Part shown: piece after piece, positions 18,948 through 28,402 of the stretch
How the letters are laid out: every line of letters begins with the position of its first letter
Position numbering within the stretch: the stretch's first letter is position 1
Source: an uncultured Clostridia bacterium
GTDB lineage: Bacteria > Bacillota > Clostridia > TANB77 > CAG-508
Assembly (NCBI GenBank): GCA_949745595.1
Contig: CATJWN010000045.1
Location: 1-42,892, forward strand
Direction of reading: 5' to 3'
Length of the DNA stretch: 42,892 bases
The notes under the pieces: generated by a model
What the model saw: only the letters and a program-made list of their open reading frames with translations
The model's database searches: none
Told to the model about the DNA's origin: nothing
Made by a program: the position numbers and the translations under genes

Positions 18948-20203
18948 ATGAGTTGTTACATAATAAATGGAGGTAAAAGACTAGAAGGCGAAACTTATGT
19001 ATCTGGATCTAAGAATGCAAGTTTACCAATTTTGGCAGGCTGTATTCTAAGTGGAAAAACTACTAAATTATATAATGTTCCTAATATAGAAGATGTGAAA
19101 ACTACTTTAAAAATTTTAGAATATTTAGGTTGTAAGGTTAAAAAAGATAAGAATAAGATTATTATAAATTCTGAAAACTTAAATAAAAATACAATACCAG
19201 ATGATCTTATGAGAAAACTTAGATCTTCTGTTATAATATCAGGAGCTTTAATAGGTAGATGTAAGGAAGTAACCTTTTCATATCCCGGCGGTTGTGAGAT
19301 AGGAAGCAGACCGATTGACTTGCATTTGAATAGTTTTAAAAAATTAGGGATAAAAATTGAAGAAAATAGTGGAAATATACACTGCAAGTGTGATAAAATA
19401 AAAGACGTACAAATACATTTAGATTTTCCGAGTGTAGGTGCAACTGAAAATATAATTTTAGCATCAGTTTTGGGAGATGGAGAAGTTACTATAGAGAATG
19501 CGGCTTTGGAGCCTGAAATTGTTGATTTAGCCGAATTTTTAAATCAAATGGGTGCTAAAATTTTTGGAATGCGGAACGAGTATTATAAAAATAAAAGGCG
19601 TAAAAGCTTTAAAAGAAGTTTCATATAATATAATGCCAGACAGAATTGAGGCAGGAACTATACTTATTGGAGTAGCTATGACAGGCGGAAAAGTTCATTT
19701 GAAGAAGGTTATTCCTGAACACATAAGTCCTATATTACACAAGCTAGAAGAAATTGGTTGCAAAATTAATGTAAATAAAAATAGCATAGTTTTAGTCAGT
19801 CCTAAAAGGCTAAAAAGCACAGAGTTTAAGACAATGCCATATCCGCGGCTTTCCAACAGATTTACAGTCAATTTTTGCCTGTATGCTTACAATTGCTAGA
19901 GGTACTTCGATAGTTACTGAAAATATATTTGAAAATAGATTTAAGATTTTTTCAGAGCTTAAGAGAATGGGAGCAAAGGCAAATATAGAAGGAAAAACTC
20001 TAGTTATAAAAGGTGTAAGAAAGCTTCATGGAGCAGAAGTACAGAGTACAGATTTAAGAGGCGGAGCAGCGTTAGTATTAGCAGGACTTATGGCAAAAGG
20101 CACTACGAAGGTAAAAAATATAGAATATATATTAAGAGGCTATGAAAATTTAGACGAGAAGTTAAATAGCTTAGGAGCTGATATTATTAAAGAGGGAGAG
20201 TAG
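18948..20203 (+). CDS. murA: UDP-N-acetylglucosamine 1-carboxyvinyltransferase MurA, with two CGG frameshift sites
   Basis: MurA adds enolpyruvate to UDP-GlcNAc, the first committed step of peptidoglycan synthesis. Segment one holds K22 in SGSKNASLPIL and the catalytic, fosfomycin-target C116 in YPGGCEIGSRP. Segment two holds GTSIIKIKGVKALKEV and DRIEAGTI. Segment three holds TDLQ, TIARGTSIVTENIFENR and the end. Skipping C19572 and C19846 restores FGMGTS and PYPGFPTD, both with family-invariant glycines, and gives 417 residues, exactly the normal size. Start: ATG 18948 with GAGGTG six bases upstream. It heads the division cluster, six bases before ftsQ. MurA is normally essential unless a paralogue exists; none is in the window. 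Confidence 0.94.
19572..19575 (+). other. CGG-A frameshift site 1 in murA (+1, read as Gly)
   Basis: Frame zero reads ATG CGG AAC; skipping C19572 gives ATG GGA ACG (Met-Gly-Thr). The P-site codon is AUG, which could not re-pair after slipping to UGC, so a P-site slip is unlikely. Confidence 0.88.
19846..19849 (+). other. CGG-C frameshift site 2 in murA (+1, read as Gly)
   Basis: Frame zero reads CCG CGG CTT; skipping C19846 gives CCG GGC TTT (Pro-Gly-Phe) of the invariant PGFPTD motif. It is the only one of the eight sites that yields GGC. Confidence 0.88.
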
Positions 20204-20209
20204 TAATCT

Positions 20210-21136
20210 ATGAGTAATGATGATGAAATTATTATTGGACTAAATAGAAACAGTACTCCTAAAAAAGATAAAAATCGTAAAGCAAGAAATAAAAAGAGAA
20301 ACAAAAGAAGAAAGCAAGAATTGCAAAGAGCACAAATGAAAGAAAAAAAGGTTGCAGGAGATGCAGCCTCTAAACAAACTAAGGACAAGTCTGGGAGAAG
20401 GTCTAAAAAGTCAAGCAAATTACTTAAAATGTTTTTGTTTGTCTGGATACTTGCTTTAGTATTTTTTGTGCTTATGAACCTTGATATATGCAAAATACAA
20501 AAAATTGAATTAGTCGATAGCTCTATGATTACAGAGGAACAAGTAAAAGCACTTGTAGATTTTGATCAATACAATAATTTATTTGCTATCAATACAATAA
20601 AAATAGAGGAAGATATTAAGCAAAATGCTTATGTAGAAGATGTAAAAGTATCTAGAAAATTTCCTAATACAGTAAAAATTACTGTTAAGGAAAGAGTGCC
20701 AAGATATATGCTACAAGTGGCAGATAGTTATGTTTATATAAATAATCAAGGTTATATGCTAGAAGTATCAGTAAATAAAATAGATGATATACCGATTATT
20801 TTAGGCTTTAAGACGGATTTAAGTAATGCTAAAGCTGGAGATAGGTTAGATTTGGAAGATTTAAAACAAATGGATCAAATTATAAAAATTGTTGAAACAG
20901 CAAAGATTAATGAGATAGGTGATTATATAACTAAAATAGATGTATCTAATGATAGAAATTATATTTTGACCTTAGAAGAGGAACGAAAGACAGTATATTT
21001 AGGAGATTGCTCAAATTTGAATACAAGAATGCTATATTTAAGTGGGATTTTGACACAAACTAAAGGTTTGGCAGGAGAGATTTTTCTTGATATGGACTTG
21101 AATACAGAAGATGCTTATTTTAGAGAACAAACATAA
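20210..21136 (+). CDS. ftsQ: Cell division protein FtsQ/DivIB
   Basis: FtsQ/DivIB is a bitopic divisome protein that works with FtsL and FtsB. The 308-residue protein has a long lysine/arginine-rich cytoplasmic start (about residues 14-75), one membrane segment (LKMFLFVWILALVFFVLMNL) and then a POTRA domain (CKIQKIELVDSSMITEEQVK) and beta domain outside. It follows murA by six bases, as in the Bacillus dcw cluster (murB-divIB-ylxW). Recognition rests on architecture and position more than on a single motif. Confidence 0.88.
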   Translation: MSNDDEIIIGLNRNSTPKKDKNRKARNKKRNKRRKQELQRAQMKEKKVAGDAASKQTKDKSGRRSKKSSKLLKMFLFVWILALVFFVLMNLDICKIQKIELVDSSMITEEQVKALVDFDQYNNLFAINTIKIEEDIKQNAYVEDVKVSRKFPNTVKITVKERVPRYMLQVADSYVYINNQGYMLEVSVNKIDDIPIILGFKTDLSNAKAGDRLDLEDLKQMDQIIKIVETAKINEIGDYITKIDVSNDRNYILTLEEERKTVYLGDCSNLNTRMLYLSGILTQTKGLAGEIFLDMDLNTEDAYFREQT

Positions 21137-21160
21137 AAATGAAACTTGGAGGAAGATATT

Positions 21161-21874
21161 ATGCAGGAGAAGAAGATTGCAGCTTTATTAGGTATAATGT
21201 GCTTTTTACTTACAGTAGGAATATGTATTCAAATGCGAACAGTAACTAGTACAGCATCTAGAATGGGGCGCACTTATGCAGAAAACGAATTAAGAGATAG
21301 TGTATTAAAATGGAAAGAGAAATATGATTTAGCTTATGATAATTTAGAAACTAAAGAATCTAAGCTTGAGAAGCTTCGTGAATCAGCATCAAAATCTAGT
21401 GAAACTTCTGAAAATGTAAAGACAGATTTAGGAAAAAATAATATGGCTTTAGGTTTGACAGAAGTTATTGGAAAAGGAATTACTATAACCTTAAAAGATG
21501 CAGAAGTTGCTATTAATAAATTAGATTTATCTTCTTCGTTAGTGCATTATTCTGATTTAATAGAGGTAGCAAATGCACTAAAAAATGCTGGAGCAGAAGC
21601 AATTTCAATTAATGGAGAAAGAATAGTAAATCCAACTGCAATAGCTTGTGCAGGAAATATTATAAAAATTAATAATGAAAAGGTAGGAGTACCATTTGTT
21701 ATAAATGCAATTGGTTCACCTGAAAAACTATATGGAGCACTTACAATGCTTGGTGGATATATTGATAAATTAAAAGATGATGGTGTTACTGTAGATATAG
21801 AGAAAAAAGATTCAATTACAATACCAAAATATGATGGTGTTTATAAATTTGAATACGCTAAAGTAGTAGAATAG
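21161..21874 (+). CDS. DUF881 protein, YlxW/YlxX type (copy 1)
   Basis: The 237-residue protein has an N-terminal membrane segment (AALLGIMCFLLTVGICIQM), a coiled-coil stretch (about residues 40-95) and a DUF881 domain with GAEAISINGERIVNPTAI. The family sits between divIB and sbp in sporulating Firmicutes; its function is unknown but is tied to division. The start is ATG 21161 after GGAGGAA. It is a paralogue of the next gene, as ylxW and ylxX are in Bacillus. Confidence 0.85.
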   Translation: MQEKKIAALLGIMCFLLTVGICIQMRTVTSTASRMGRTYAENELRDSVLKWKEKYDLAYDNLETKESKLEKLRESASKSSETSENVKTDLGKNNMALGLTEVIGKGITITLKDAEVAINKLDLSSSLVHYSDLIEVANALKNAGAEAISINGERIVNPTAIACAGNIIKINNEKVGVPFVINAIGSPEKLYGALTMLGGYIDKLKDDGVTVDIEKKDSITIPKYDGVYKFEYAKVVE

Positions 21875-21883
21875 GAGGCTAAG

Positions 21884-22576
21884 ATGAAAGGAAAATATAT
21901 AATGATTGTTTCCATAGGTCTTGCAACTCTTATTTTAACAGCAGTAATGTTTACACAATTTAAAACAGTGGAGCAAACGGATATTACTGCAATAGAGACT
22001 ATGAGGGAAACAGAATTAAGAGCAGAGCTTGCTAATTGGAAAACAAAATATGAAGAAATAGAAACAAAACTTTCTGAAACAGAAGGAAGAATAGCTGAAT
22101 ACCAGTCACAACTTTCAAATTCAGCTGAAAGTGAAACTATACTAGAAAAAGAATTAGATGAAACTAGTATGTATTTAGGATATACTAAGCTTCAAGGAGA
22201 GGGAATTGAAGTTATATTAAAAGATAATAGTAATACGGCAATAGATAGGTGGGATTTACTAAGCATTGTAAATGAGCTTAAATTTGCTGGAGCAGAAGCA
22301 ATTTCAATCAATGGAGAAAGAATAGTATCAACAACTGAAATTGCAACAGTTGGAACACAATTTATTTTTATAAATGGAAATAGAATACCAGCACCATTTA
22401 CAGTAAAGGCTATTGGAGATAAAAAATACTTGGAAAGTGCAATTACTATAAAAGGTGGATATATGGACGAAATGAAGCTTTATGAAAAAACTGTTGAATA
22501 CGAAGTAAAAGATATAGTAGACATCCCAGCATATTCTGGAGCAATAAAATTTGAATATGCAGAAGAAAACAAATAG
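21884..22576 (+). CDS. DUF881 protein, YlxW/YlxX type (copy 2)
   Basis: The 230-residue protein repeats the layout of its neighbour: membrane segment (IMIVSIGLATLILTAVMF), coiled coil (about 40-90), and DUF881 domain with GAEAISINGERIVSTTEI. The 12-residue core GAEAISINGERI is identical in the two copies, even to most of its bases, showing an old tandem duplication. It starts nine bases after copy 1, with AGGAGG overlapping the previous stop. Confidence 0.85.
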   Translation: MKGKYIMIVSIGLATLILTAVMFTQFKTVEQTDITAIETMRETELRAELANWKTKYEEIETKLSETEGRIAEYQSQLSNSAESETILEKELDETSMYLGYTKLQGEGIEVILKDNSNTAIDRWDLLSIVNELKFAGAEAISINGERIVSTTEIATVGTQFIFINGNRIPAPFTVKAIGDKKYLESAITIKGGYMDEMKLYEKTVEYEVKDIVDIPAYSGAIKFEYAEENK

Positions 22577-22587
22577 GAGGACTAAAA

Positions 22588-22974
22588 ATGATTTATATTT
22601 CAATTATTATAGGTTGTATCTTAGGTGCTATTATAGGAATGAATACACCAGTAATTTCATATACATATTCTAGTTATTTAGCAATAGCAATTATTGCGGC
22701 GCTTGATACAGTGTTTGGAGGAATTACTTCAGTAATAAAAAAGAACTTTGATTTAAAAATTTTTTTATCAGGTTTTTTTGGAAATGCGATATTGTCTATT
22801 GCACTAACTTATTTAGGTGAGAGGTTAAATGTTGATATATATCTTGCAGCAGTAGTAGTTTTTGTTGGAAGAATGTTTACAAACCTAGCTATTATAAGAA
22901 GACATTATGTTGATAAATGGACAAATAAATTTGCAGAAATGTCTCATAAAAATAAAAAAGAAGTTAAAGAATAA
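22588..22974 (+). CDS. sbp: Small basic membrane protein Sbp (DUF1290)
   Basis: The 128-residue protein has three hydrophobic segments (IYISIIIGCILGAIIGM; YLAIAIIAALDTVFGGI; FGNAILSIALTYL) and a basic tail. Size, topology and the ALDTVFGGI motif fit the DUF1290/Sbp family found before ftsA in Bacillus and Clostridia. Its function is unknown. It ends the murA-to-sbp transcription unit, followed by a hairpin at 23001. Confidence 0.85.
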   Translation: MIYISIIIGCILGAIIGMNTPVISYTYSSYLAIAIIAALDTVFGGITSVIKKNFDLKIFLSGFFGNAILSIALTYLGERLNVDIYLAAVVVFVGRMFTNLAIIRRHYVDKWTNKFAEMSHKNKKEVKE

Positions 22975-23000
22975 AGTAAAAAAATTTGTTGTACTGAAGA

Positions 23001-23033
23001 AAAAGCTATACCAATTATGGTATAGCTTTGTTA
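23001..23033 (+). terminator. Hairpin after sbp, probable terminator
   Basis: AAAGCTATACCA (23002-23013) and TGGTATAGCTTT (23018-23029) form a perfect 12-bp stem with an ATTA loop. The U-tract is weak (GTTATTA), so termination may be partial, letting some transcripts reach ftsA. Confidence 0.65.
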
Positions 23034-23159
23034 TTACAAAAAAATACAAAAAACTACAAATTATGACTTGAATTTTGGAGCAAAATGTTATATAGTAGGA
23101 AAGTAATTGTTTTTAATTACAAAATCATTACATAAGTTACAAAAATGTTTCAAATTCTC

Positions 23160-23188
23160 TTGACTTGTTTTATAAAATGTAATATTAT
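23160..23188 (+). promoter_or_regulatory. Promoter of ftsA-ftsZ
   Basis: TTGACT (23160-23165) and TATTAT (23183-23188) are 17 bases apart, 41 bases before the ftsA start. I see no convincing SigH promoter of the Bacillus P2 type. Confidence 0.6.
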
Positions 23189-23229
23189 AAACGCAAGTAG
23201 AATTTACACTAAAAAATGGAGGGTTGGCT

Positions 23230-24462
23230 TTGGCAATAGGAGATATAATTGTTGGTATCGATATTGGAACTTCTAAGGTCAGCACAGTTGTTGGAGAAGT
23301 AAATAATTTCAATCAAATTGAAATTATTTGCAGTACAAGTAGCAGATGTTCAGCTATTAAAAAGGGTAAAATAGTTAATAATGATGATTTAAGTGCAGCT
23401 ATTGCAAAGACAATAAAAGAAGCAGAAGATATTTCAAATCTTAAGATAAATTCTGCCTATACTACAATACCAGGTAAGTACATAACGATTGTGCAAAACA
23501 GTATCGTAAAAGAGGCAAAAGACAAACTTGCTGGTATATCTATTAAAGATGTTACCTCAGCAATAATTCAAGTTAGAGATATAGAAGTCCCAGAGGATAA
23601 AGTTCTAGTTGATGTAGTGCCAGACAAGTTCATACTAGAAGATGGCAAAGCGATAGATGATCCTGTGGGAAAATTTAATGCAAGCTTTACTCTTACAGCA
23701 CAAATAATTCTGGCTGAAAAAGAATATGTAAAACAAATTACATCTATATTTAAAAAAGCTGGAATAGAAATAGATGGAACAATTCCGATTACACTTGCAG
23801 AAAGAAATTTAGTATTAGATACTAATGAGCTAAATGATAATGTTATGTTATTAGATATAGGTGCTGGAAATACGGATATAGGTGTATTTAATGGAAATTC
23901 ATTTATATACACTAATACAATAAATCTTGGTGGTGACAATATAACTAGTGATATTTCTTATGTACTTAACATTTCACCAGAGGAATCAGAGAAACTTAAA
24001 AGACAATATGGACTAGCTTTAAAATCTTTTATTGACAATGATAATAATATTGTTTTAAATACTTGTAAAGATGTAGGAGAGAAGAATAAGACTATAAAGA
24101 GTTCAGATTTAGTTGAGATTATTGAAGCAAGGATTGAAGAGATTTTTTCATTAGTTAATAAAGATATTACTTCACATGGAATAAAATCAAATATTAATAA
24201 TGTAATTTTAACAGGAGAAGGGATAGTTAATATAAACAAAAGTGATATGGCAGGAAAGATTATATTAAATATTCCGGTTAAGATTTCTACAGGTAGATTG
24301 ATTAGTACAATTAAATCAACATATAGAACAAGTTATGCTTTAGTTAGATATATAGCAGCAAGACCTTATGCAAAAACAGTTTCAAGTAGCATAGATGTTA
24401 AGACAGAAAAAAATTTTTGGAAAACGGCTTTAGAAAAAGTAAAGGACTTTTTTTACACATAA
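23230..24462 (+). CDS. ftsA: Cell division protein FtsA
   Basis: FtsA is the actin-like protein that tethers FtsZ to the membrane. The 410-residue protein has the ATPase start IIVGIDIGTSKVSTVVGE, the phosphate-2 motif MLLDIGAGNTDIGVF near residue 200, and VILTGEGIVNI near the end. The C-terminal amphipathic helix NFWKTALEKVKDFFYT is the membrane-targeting sequence. The start is TTG at 23230: GGAGGG (23218-23223) is six bases upstream, while the earlier in-frame TTG at 23224 touches that site and cannot be used. ftsZ follows after 55 bases. Confidence 0.9.
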   Translation: MAIGDIIVGIDIGTSKVSTVVGEVNNFNQIEIICSTSSRCSAIKKGKIVNNDDLSAAIAKTIKEAEDISNLKINSAYTTIPGKYITIVQNSIVKEAKDKLAGISIKDVTSAIIQVRDIEVPEDKVLVDVVPDKFILEDGKAIDDPVGKFNASFTLTAQIILAEKEYVKQITSIFKKAGIEIDGTIPITLAERNLVLDTNELNDNVMLLDIGAGNTDIGVFNGNSFIYTNTINLGGDNITSDISYVLNISPEESEKLKRQYGLALKSFIDNDNNIVLNTCKDVGEKNKTIKSSDLVEIIEARIEEIFSLVNKDITSHGIKSNINNVILTGEGIVNINKSDMAGKIILNIPVKISTGRLISTIKSTYRTSYALVRYIAARPYAKTVSSSIDVKTEKNFWKTALEKVKDFFYT

Positions 24463-24517
24463 AATAGTTTTTAATTTTTAAATATATTAATTATATTGTT
24501 GGAGGAGGATATACCTT

Positions 24518-25657
24518 ATGATTATGGAGAATGAGGAATTAAACTACATGATGGATGGAACAGCAACTATTAAAGTAATAGGAGTTGGTGGTGCCGGAAA
24601 TAATGCAGTAAACAGAATGATAGAAGCAGGAATAAGAAACGTAGAGTTTATAGCAGTTAACACAGATAGACAAACTCTTAATACTTCAAGAGCTGGATCA
24701 AAAATCCAAATAGGTGAAAAAATCACAAGAGGGTTAGGAGCAGGAGCAAATCCAGATATAGGAGCACAATCAGCTGAAGAGAGTAGAGCAGAAATTGCAG
24801 AAGTATTAAAAGGTGCAGACATGGTATTCGTAACAGCTGGTATGGGTGGAGGAACAGGTACAGGTGCCGCTCCAGTAGTTGCAGCTATTGCTAAAGAATT
24901 AGGTATTTTAACAATAGGTGTTGTAACAAAACCATTCACTTTTGAAGGTAAGAAGAGATTAGCTCAAGCAGAACGTGGAATTGCTAGTTTAAAAGGTAAA
25001 GTGGATACTTTAGTGGTAATTCCAAACGATAAATTACTTCAAGTAATTGACAGAAAAACATCAATAGTGGAAGCTTTTAGAATGGCTGACGATGTTTTAA
25101 GACAAGGTGTACAAGGTATATCAGACTTAATTGCAGTTCCAGGTTTAATCAATCTAGATTTTGCAGATGTTAAAACTATAATGCTAAATCAAGGTATGGC
25201 ACATATGGGTATCGGTACTGCTAGTGGTGAAAATAGAGCAGAAGATGCTGCAAAACAAGCTATTCAAAGTCCATTGCTAGAAACATCTATTGAAGGAGCA
25301 AAAGGTGTTATTATTAATATAACTGGTGGTACAGACATAGGATTGTTAGAAGCAAATACAGCTGCTGAGTTAGTACAAAGAAGTGCTGATCCAGAAGCAA
25401 ATATAATCTTTGGTACAGTTACAGATGAGTCAATGGGAGAAGAAATCCAAATCACTGTTATTGCTACAGGTTTTGAGAAGGATGAAGAACGAAGAGCTGC
25501 TCCAGGATATGAATCAATTGTTAGAGAAGCTTATGGAAACAGAAGTAGAGCTAGTGCAACAGCTACATCTTCTATAACAGCAGTTGATACAAATTCTTCA
25601 AACGAATTAGACATACCAGCTTTTCTTAGAAAAAATAAAGGTTTAGGTGGAAAATAG
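24518..25657 (+). CDS. ftsZ: Cell division protein FtsZ (canonical copy)
   Basis: FtsZ is the tubulin-like GTPase of the Z-ring. The 379-residue protein has [15 protein letters not shown], the GTP signature [12 protein letters not shown] and the T7 loop [12 protein letters not shown]. It also has an Ala/Ser/Thr linker (about 340-360) and the conserved C-terminal peptide [10 protein letters not shown] that binds FtsA and SepF. Start ATG 24518 follows GGAGGAGG. The complete tail distinguishes it from the second copy at 39949. Confidence 0.97.
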   Translation: MIMENEELNYMMDGTATIKVIGVGGAGNNAVNRMIEAGIRNVEFIAVNTDRQTLNTSRAGSKIQIGEKITRGLGAGANPDIGAQSAEESRAEIAEVLKGADMVFVTAGMGGGTGTGAAPVVAAIAKELGILTIGVVTKPFTFEGKKRLAQAERGIASLKGKVDTLVVIPNDKLLQVIDRKTSIVEAFRMADDVLRQGVQGISDLIAVPGLINLDFADVKTIMLNQGMAHMGIGTASGENRAEDAAKQAIQSPLLETSIEGAKGVIINITGGTDIGLLEANTAAELVQRSADPEANIIFGTVTDESMGEEIQITVIATGFEKDEERRAAPGYESIVREAYGNRSRASATATSSITAVDTNSSNELDIPAFLRKNKGLGGK

Positions 25658-25673
25658 AAATTAGATACATATG

Positions 25674-25706
25674 AAACCTATCGTGAGGAACGATAGGTTT
25701 TTGTTT
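25674..25706 (+). terminator. Terminator of ftsA-ftsZ
   Basis: AAACCTATCG (25674-25683) pairs perfectly with CGATAGGTTT (25691-25700), followed by TTTGTTT. Confidence 0.9.
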
Positions 25707-25759
25707 AAAAATTAAGTTACTATGAGGGATTAGATAAATAGGAAAAAGGATAGGTGTTT

Positions 25760-26557
25760 ATGGAAAGCTTAGAAACAATTTTTAAAGATACGAAAAAGAG
25801 GATGCAAAGAGGTGTTTTTGACAGGGATTATGAGTCACAACGTAAGGTAACTGAAATAATAAAGCAAATGCAAGAGGAAATTTTAGCAGCGTTTACAGAA
25901 TGTATAGTTCCATATAAATATCAAGGAGTACTTGAACAAGCTTTAGCAGAGTTAAGAGATATAGTGAATTCAATTAATACTCGTCCTACACAAGAGATGT
26001 GTGACAGAGCAACTGGAATAGTTGCAAGGACAAAGAAAAAAATTGAGGAAGATAGAGATGCAGGCTTGACATCAGATGAAAGAAAAAAAGGGGGACGACA
26101 AGCTTTTAAAGATGGTAGAGAAGGTATGTGTCAAAGTAAAAGAGATGTAGATTGTGTAAGTGCTGAGAAAAGATTGGGAGATGCAGTTCAGACAGCTTTT
26201 AATAAGATAAAAAAAGCATCGATTGCAGATATTGGACTAAGTACTTCAGATATGTTTTCAGTAAATCTTGCAGTAGATCAAGTCTTTAATGTATATCCAG
26301 AAAGGCTTAATCAATTATTTGGTGAAAATATAGATGCAGTAGATGTATTAATATGTAAAGAGTTTGCTGAACTAGAAGAAGCAGTAATAGGTAGGGTTAA
26401 AAATGAGAATTTAAAACCTTGGGATTTAAGAAATTTTGGTACATCACAAAGAGAAGTACAAGAAAAGATAGCACATGTAGCACAAGCTGCAAAAGATGCT
26501 CAGGATAAGCTTAAAGAGAGGTCAGGTAGCCAATTAAATACTGATTTTACTATATAA
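25760..26557 (+). CDS. Hypothetical helical protein between ftsZ and spoIIGA
   Basis: I do not recognise this 265-residue protein. It is rich in charged residues, predicted mostly alpha-helical, with no signal peptide or membrane segment. It has a cysteine trio spread over the middle (TRPTQEMCDRATG, GREGMCQSKRDVDC). Its position between ftsZ and spoIIGA, where Bacillus has bpr, suggests a role in division or sporulation, but this is only context. It is a single-gene unit, bounded by the ftsZ terminator and its own strong terminator. Start: ATG 25760 with AAAGGA upstream; a GTG two codons earlier is possible. Confidence 0.7.
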   Translation: MESLETIFKDTKKRMQRGVFDRDYESQRKVTEIIKQMQEEILAAFTECIVPYKYQGVLEQALAELRDIVNSINTRPTQEMCDRATGIVARTKKKIEEDRDAGLTSDERKKGGRQAFKDGREGMCQSKRDVDCVSAEKRLGDAVQTAFNKIKKASIADIGLSTSDMFSVNLAVDQVFNVYPERLNQLFGENIDAVDVLICKEFAELEEAVIGRVKNENLKPWDLRNFGTSQREVQEKIAHVAQAAKDAQDKLKERSGSQLNTDFTI

Positions 26558-26576
26558 AAAGTTAATATAAAAATGT

Positions 26577-26613
26577 AAAGAAATAATCTATTTTGTAGAT
26601 TATTTCTTTTTTT
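26577..26613 (+). terminator. Terminator before spoIIGA
   Basis: AAAGAAATAATCTA (26577-26590) pairs perfectly with TAGATTATTTCTTT (26596-26609), followed by TTTT. It insulates the sporulation operon from the upstream gene. Confidence 0.9.
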
Positions 26614-26625
26614 GTACTTTAAAAA

Positions 26626-26658
26626 TTGACAAGTTTTTTAATACATAAATAGTACAAT
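26626..26658 (+). promoter_or_regulatory. spoIIG promoter with stretched spacer
   Basis: A perfect TTGACA (26626-26631) and TACAAT (26653-26658) are 21 bases apart. The Bacillus spoIIG promoter is known for a 22-base spacer and for activation by phosphorylated Spo0A. The -35 region read on the other strand (CTTGTCAATT) matches a Spo0A box (TGTCGAA) at only five of seven positions. Confidence 0.65.
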
Positions 26659-26690
26659 AAAGAAAAGTAAAATTCAAAGTGGAGAAAGAT

Positions 26691-27602
26691 ATGACGATTT
26701 ATTTGGATATAGTATTTTTTGAGAATATCGCTATGAATTATCTGATACTACTTGCAACTGCAATATTAGCAAAAGTGAAAATTAAACCGGCAAGAATACT
26801 TTTAAGTAGTGCTTTTGGTGGGTTGTATTCGATAGTAAGTTATCTAATACCAATAAGTAATTTCCAAAATATGTTACTTAAAGTATTGGTGTCAGTTTTG
26901 ATAGTAAAAATAGCTTTTCGTCCACCCAAAGTGAAGTTCTTAGTTAAGCAGATTATGTTATTTTATTTGGTATCCTTTACTTTTGGTGGAGCTGCATTTA
27001 TGCTGTTATATTTTGTAAATCCAAAAGACATTATAAGTGAAAATGGAATTTTAATTGGTACATATCCTTTGAAAGTGACATTAATTGGAGGAGTTATAGG
27101 GAGCCTTGTTATAGTATCTGTAGCAATAATTATAAAAGATAGAATTAGTAAAAAAGCAATGCTTTGTGAGATAGAGATTTTTTATAATGGAAAGACTGAA
27201 AAAATAAAGTCAATGATTGATACAGGAAACTTGTTAAAAGAGCCAATTACTAAGGAAGATGTAATAATCGTAGAAAAAAACAGCTTAAAGAGTTTAGTAG
27301 ATAATGATATTTTGGATAATATCGAGAATATTGTTTCTGGAAAATGGTTAGATAGCACAGATATTTATAGTTATAAATTTAAAATTATACCATTTTCTTC
27401 ATTAGGAAATCAAAATGGAATTTTACTTGGATTTAAACCAGATTATGTTAGAGTTATTGACGAGAACGAAACTATTAGAAATGATACTATTATTGGTATT
27501 TATGATGGTAAGCTTTCAAAGTCAAATTTGTATAGTAGTCTAGTTGGAATTAATGTTTTAAAGGAGGAAGAAAAAGATGGCAAATTACTTAAAAAAACTT
27601 AA
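26691..27602 (+). CDS. spoIIGA: Sigma-E processing peptidase SpoIIGA
   Basis: SpoIIGA is the membrane aspartic protease that removes the pro-sequence of SigE in the mother cell. The 303-residue protein has an N-terminal membrane half (five segments, up to about residue 149) and a C-terminal protease half with the active-site D177 in [13 protein letters not shown]. Start: ATG 26691 with GGAGAAAG upstream; the GTG at 26679 lies too close to that site. It overlaps sigE by 26 bases, suggesting translational coupling of the protease with its substrate. Confidence 0.94.
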   Translation: MTIYLDIVFFENIAMNYLILLATAILAKVKIKPARILLSSAFGGLYSIVSYLIPISNFQNMLLKVLVSVLIVKIAFRPPKVKFLVKQIMLFYLVSFTFGGAAFMLLYFVNPKDIISENGILIGTYPLKVTLIGGVIGSLVIVSVAIIIKDRISKKAMLCEIEIFYNGKTEKIKSMIDTGNLLKEPITKEDVIIVEKNSLKSLVDNDILDNIENIVSGKWLDSTDIYSYKFKIIPFSSLGNQNGILLGFKPDYVRVIDENETIRNDTIIGIYDGKLSKSNLYSSLVGINVLKEEEKDGKLLKKT

Positions 27603-28314
27603 AAGTTTTGTGTGGAAAGTATTTAGAAAGTATATGAAAAGGTCAGAACTTGACACTTTTCCTGTATTTTATATAAATGGTAGCCAAACACTGCCACCAC
27701 CTTTAAATAGTGAAGAAGAAGAAAAATTACTTGCCAGACTTGCTAATAATGATTTTGAAGCAAAGCAAATTTTAGTAGAAAGAAATTTAAGGTTAGTAGT
27801 GTATATTGCTAAGAAATTTGAAAATACAGGCATGGATTTGGAAGATTTAATTTCAATAGGTACAATAGGTCTTATGAAATCAATAAATACTTTTAATGTT
27901 GATAAAAATATAAAACTTGCAACTTATGCATCGAGATGTATTGAAAATGAGATTTTAATGCAATTGAGAAGAACTACAAAATTAAAATCAGAAGTTTCTA
28001 TTGATGAGCCTTTAAACAAGGATAGTGATGGAAATGAGCTTTTACTTTCAGATATTTTAGGTACAGATAATGACATTACTTCAAAGGAAATTGAAGATGA
28101 AGTAGATAAGAAATTACTAAAAATTGCGATAAATAAGCTTAATAAAAGAGAAAAAGAGATAATGTATTTACGCTTTGGAATAGACAGAGATGGAGAAGAA
28201 AAAACACAGAAAGAAGTAGCTGATATGTTAGGAATTTCACAAAGTTACATCTCTAGATTAGAGAAGAAAATTATTAAAAAAATGAAGAAAGATATAATGA
28301 GCAAAACGGGATAA
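27577..28314 (+). CDS. sigE: RNA polymerase sporulation sigma factor SigE (pro-form)
   Basis: SigE drives early mother-cell transcription. The 245-residue protein begins with a basic amphipathic pro-sequence ([19 protein letters not shown]) followed by the family motif [18 protein letters not shown]. Region 2 shows [20 protein letters not shown] and region 4 shows [20 protein letters not shown]. The start codon lies inside the end of spoIIGA with AAGGAGG upstream. The length matches pro-SigE. Confidence 0.95.
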   Translation: MANYLKKLKSFVWKVFRKYMKRSELDTFPVFYINGSQTLPPPLNSEEEEKLLARLANNDFEAKQILVERNLRLVVYIAKKFENTGMDLEDLISIGTIGLMKSINTFNVDKNIKLATYASRCIENEILMQLRRTTKLKSEVSIDEPLNKDSDGNELLLSDILGTDNDITSKEIEDEVDKKLLKIAINKLNKREKEIMYLRFGIDRDGEEKTQKEVADMLGISQSYISRLEKKIIKKMKKDIMSKTG

Positions 28315-28339
28315 AAGTCGAATAAAGGCAATCGTTTTT

Positions 28340-28369
28340 TGAATACAATAAACCTTCTTTGGAAATAAT
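28340..28369 (+). promoter_or_regulatory. Possible forespore promoter of sigG
   Basis: TGAATA (28340-28345) equals the SigF/SigG -35 consensus that I recall, but 17 bases on, AAATAAT (28363-28369) is a poor match to CATACTA. It is listed because sigG is transcribed from such a promoter in Bacillus. Confidence 0.3.
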
Positions 28370-28402
28370 GTAATTAACATTATTAAAAAGGGGGTTTTTA
28401 TT

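Noticed and set aside
23100-23229. SigH-type promoter of ftsAZ as in Bacillus P2
   Set aside because: An AGGAAA is present but no GAAT at the right distance, so only the SigA-type promoter is listed.
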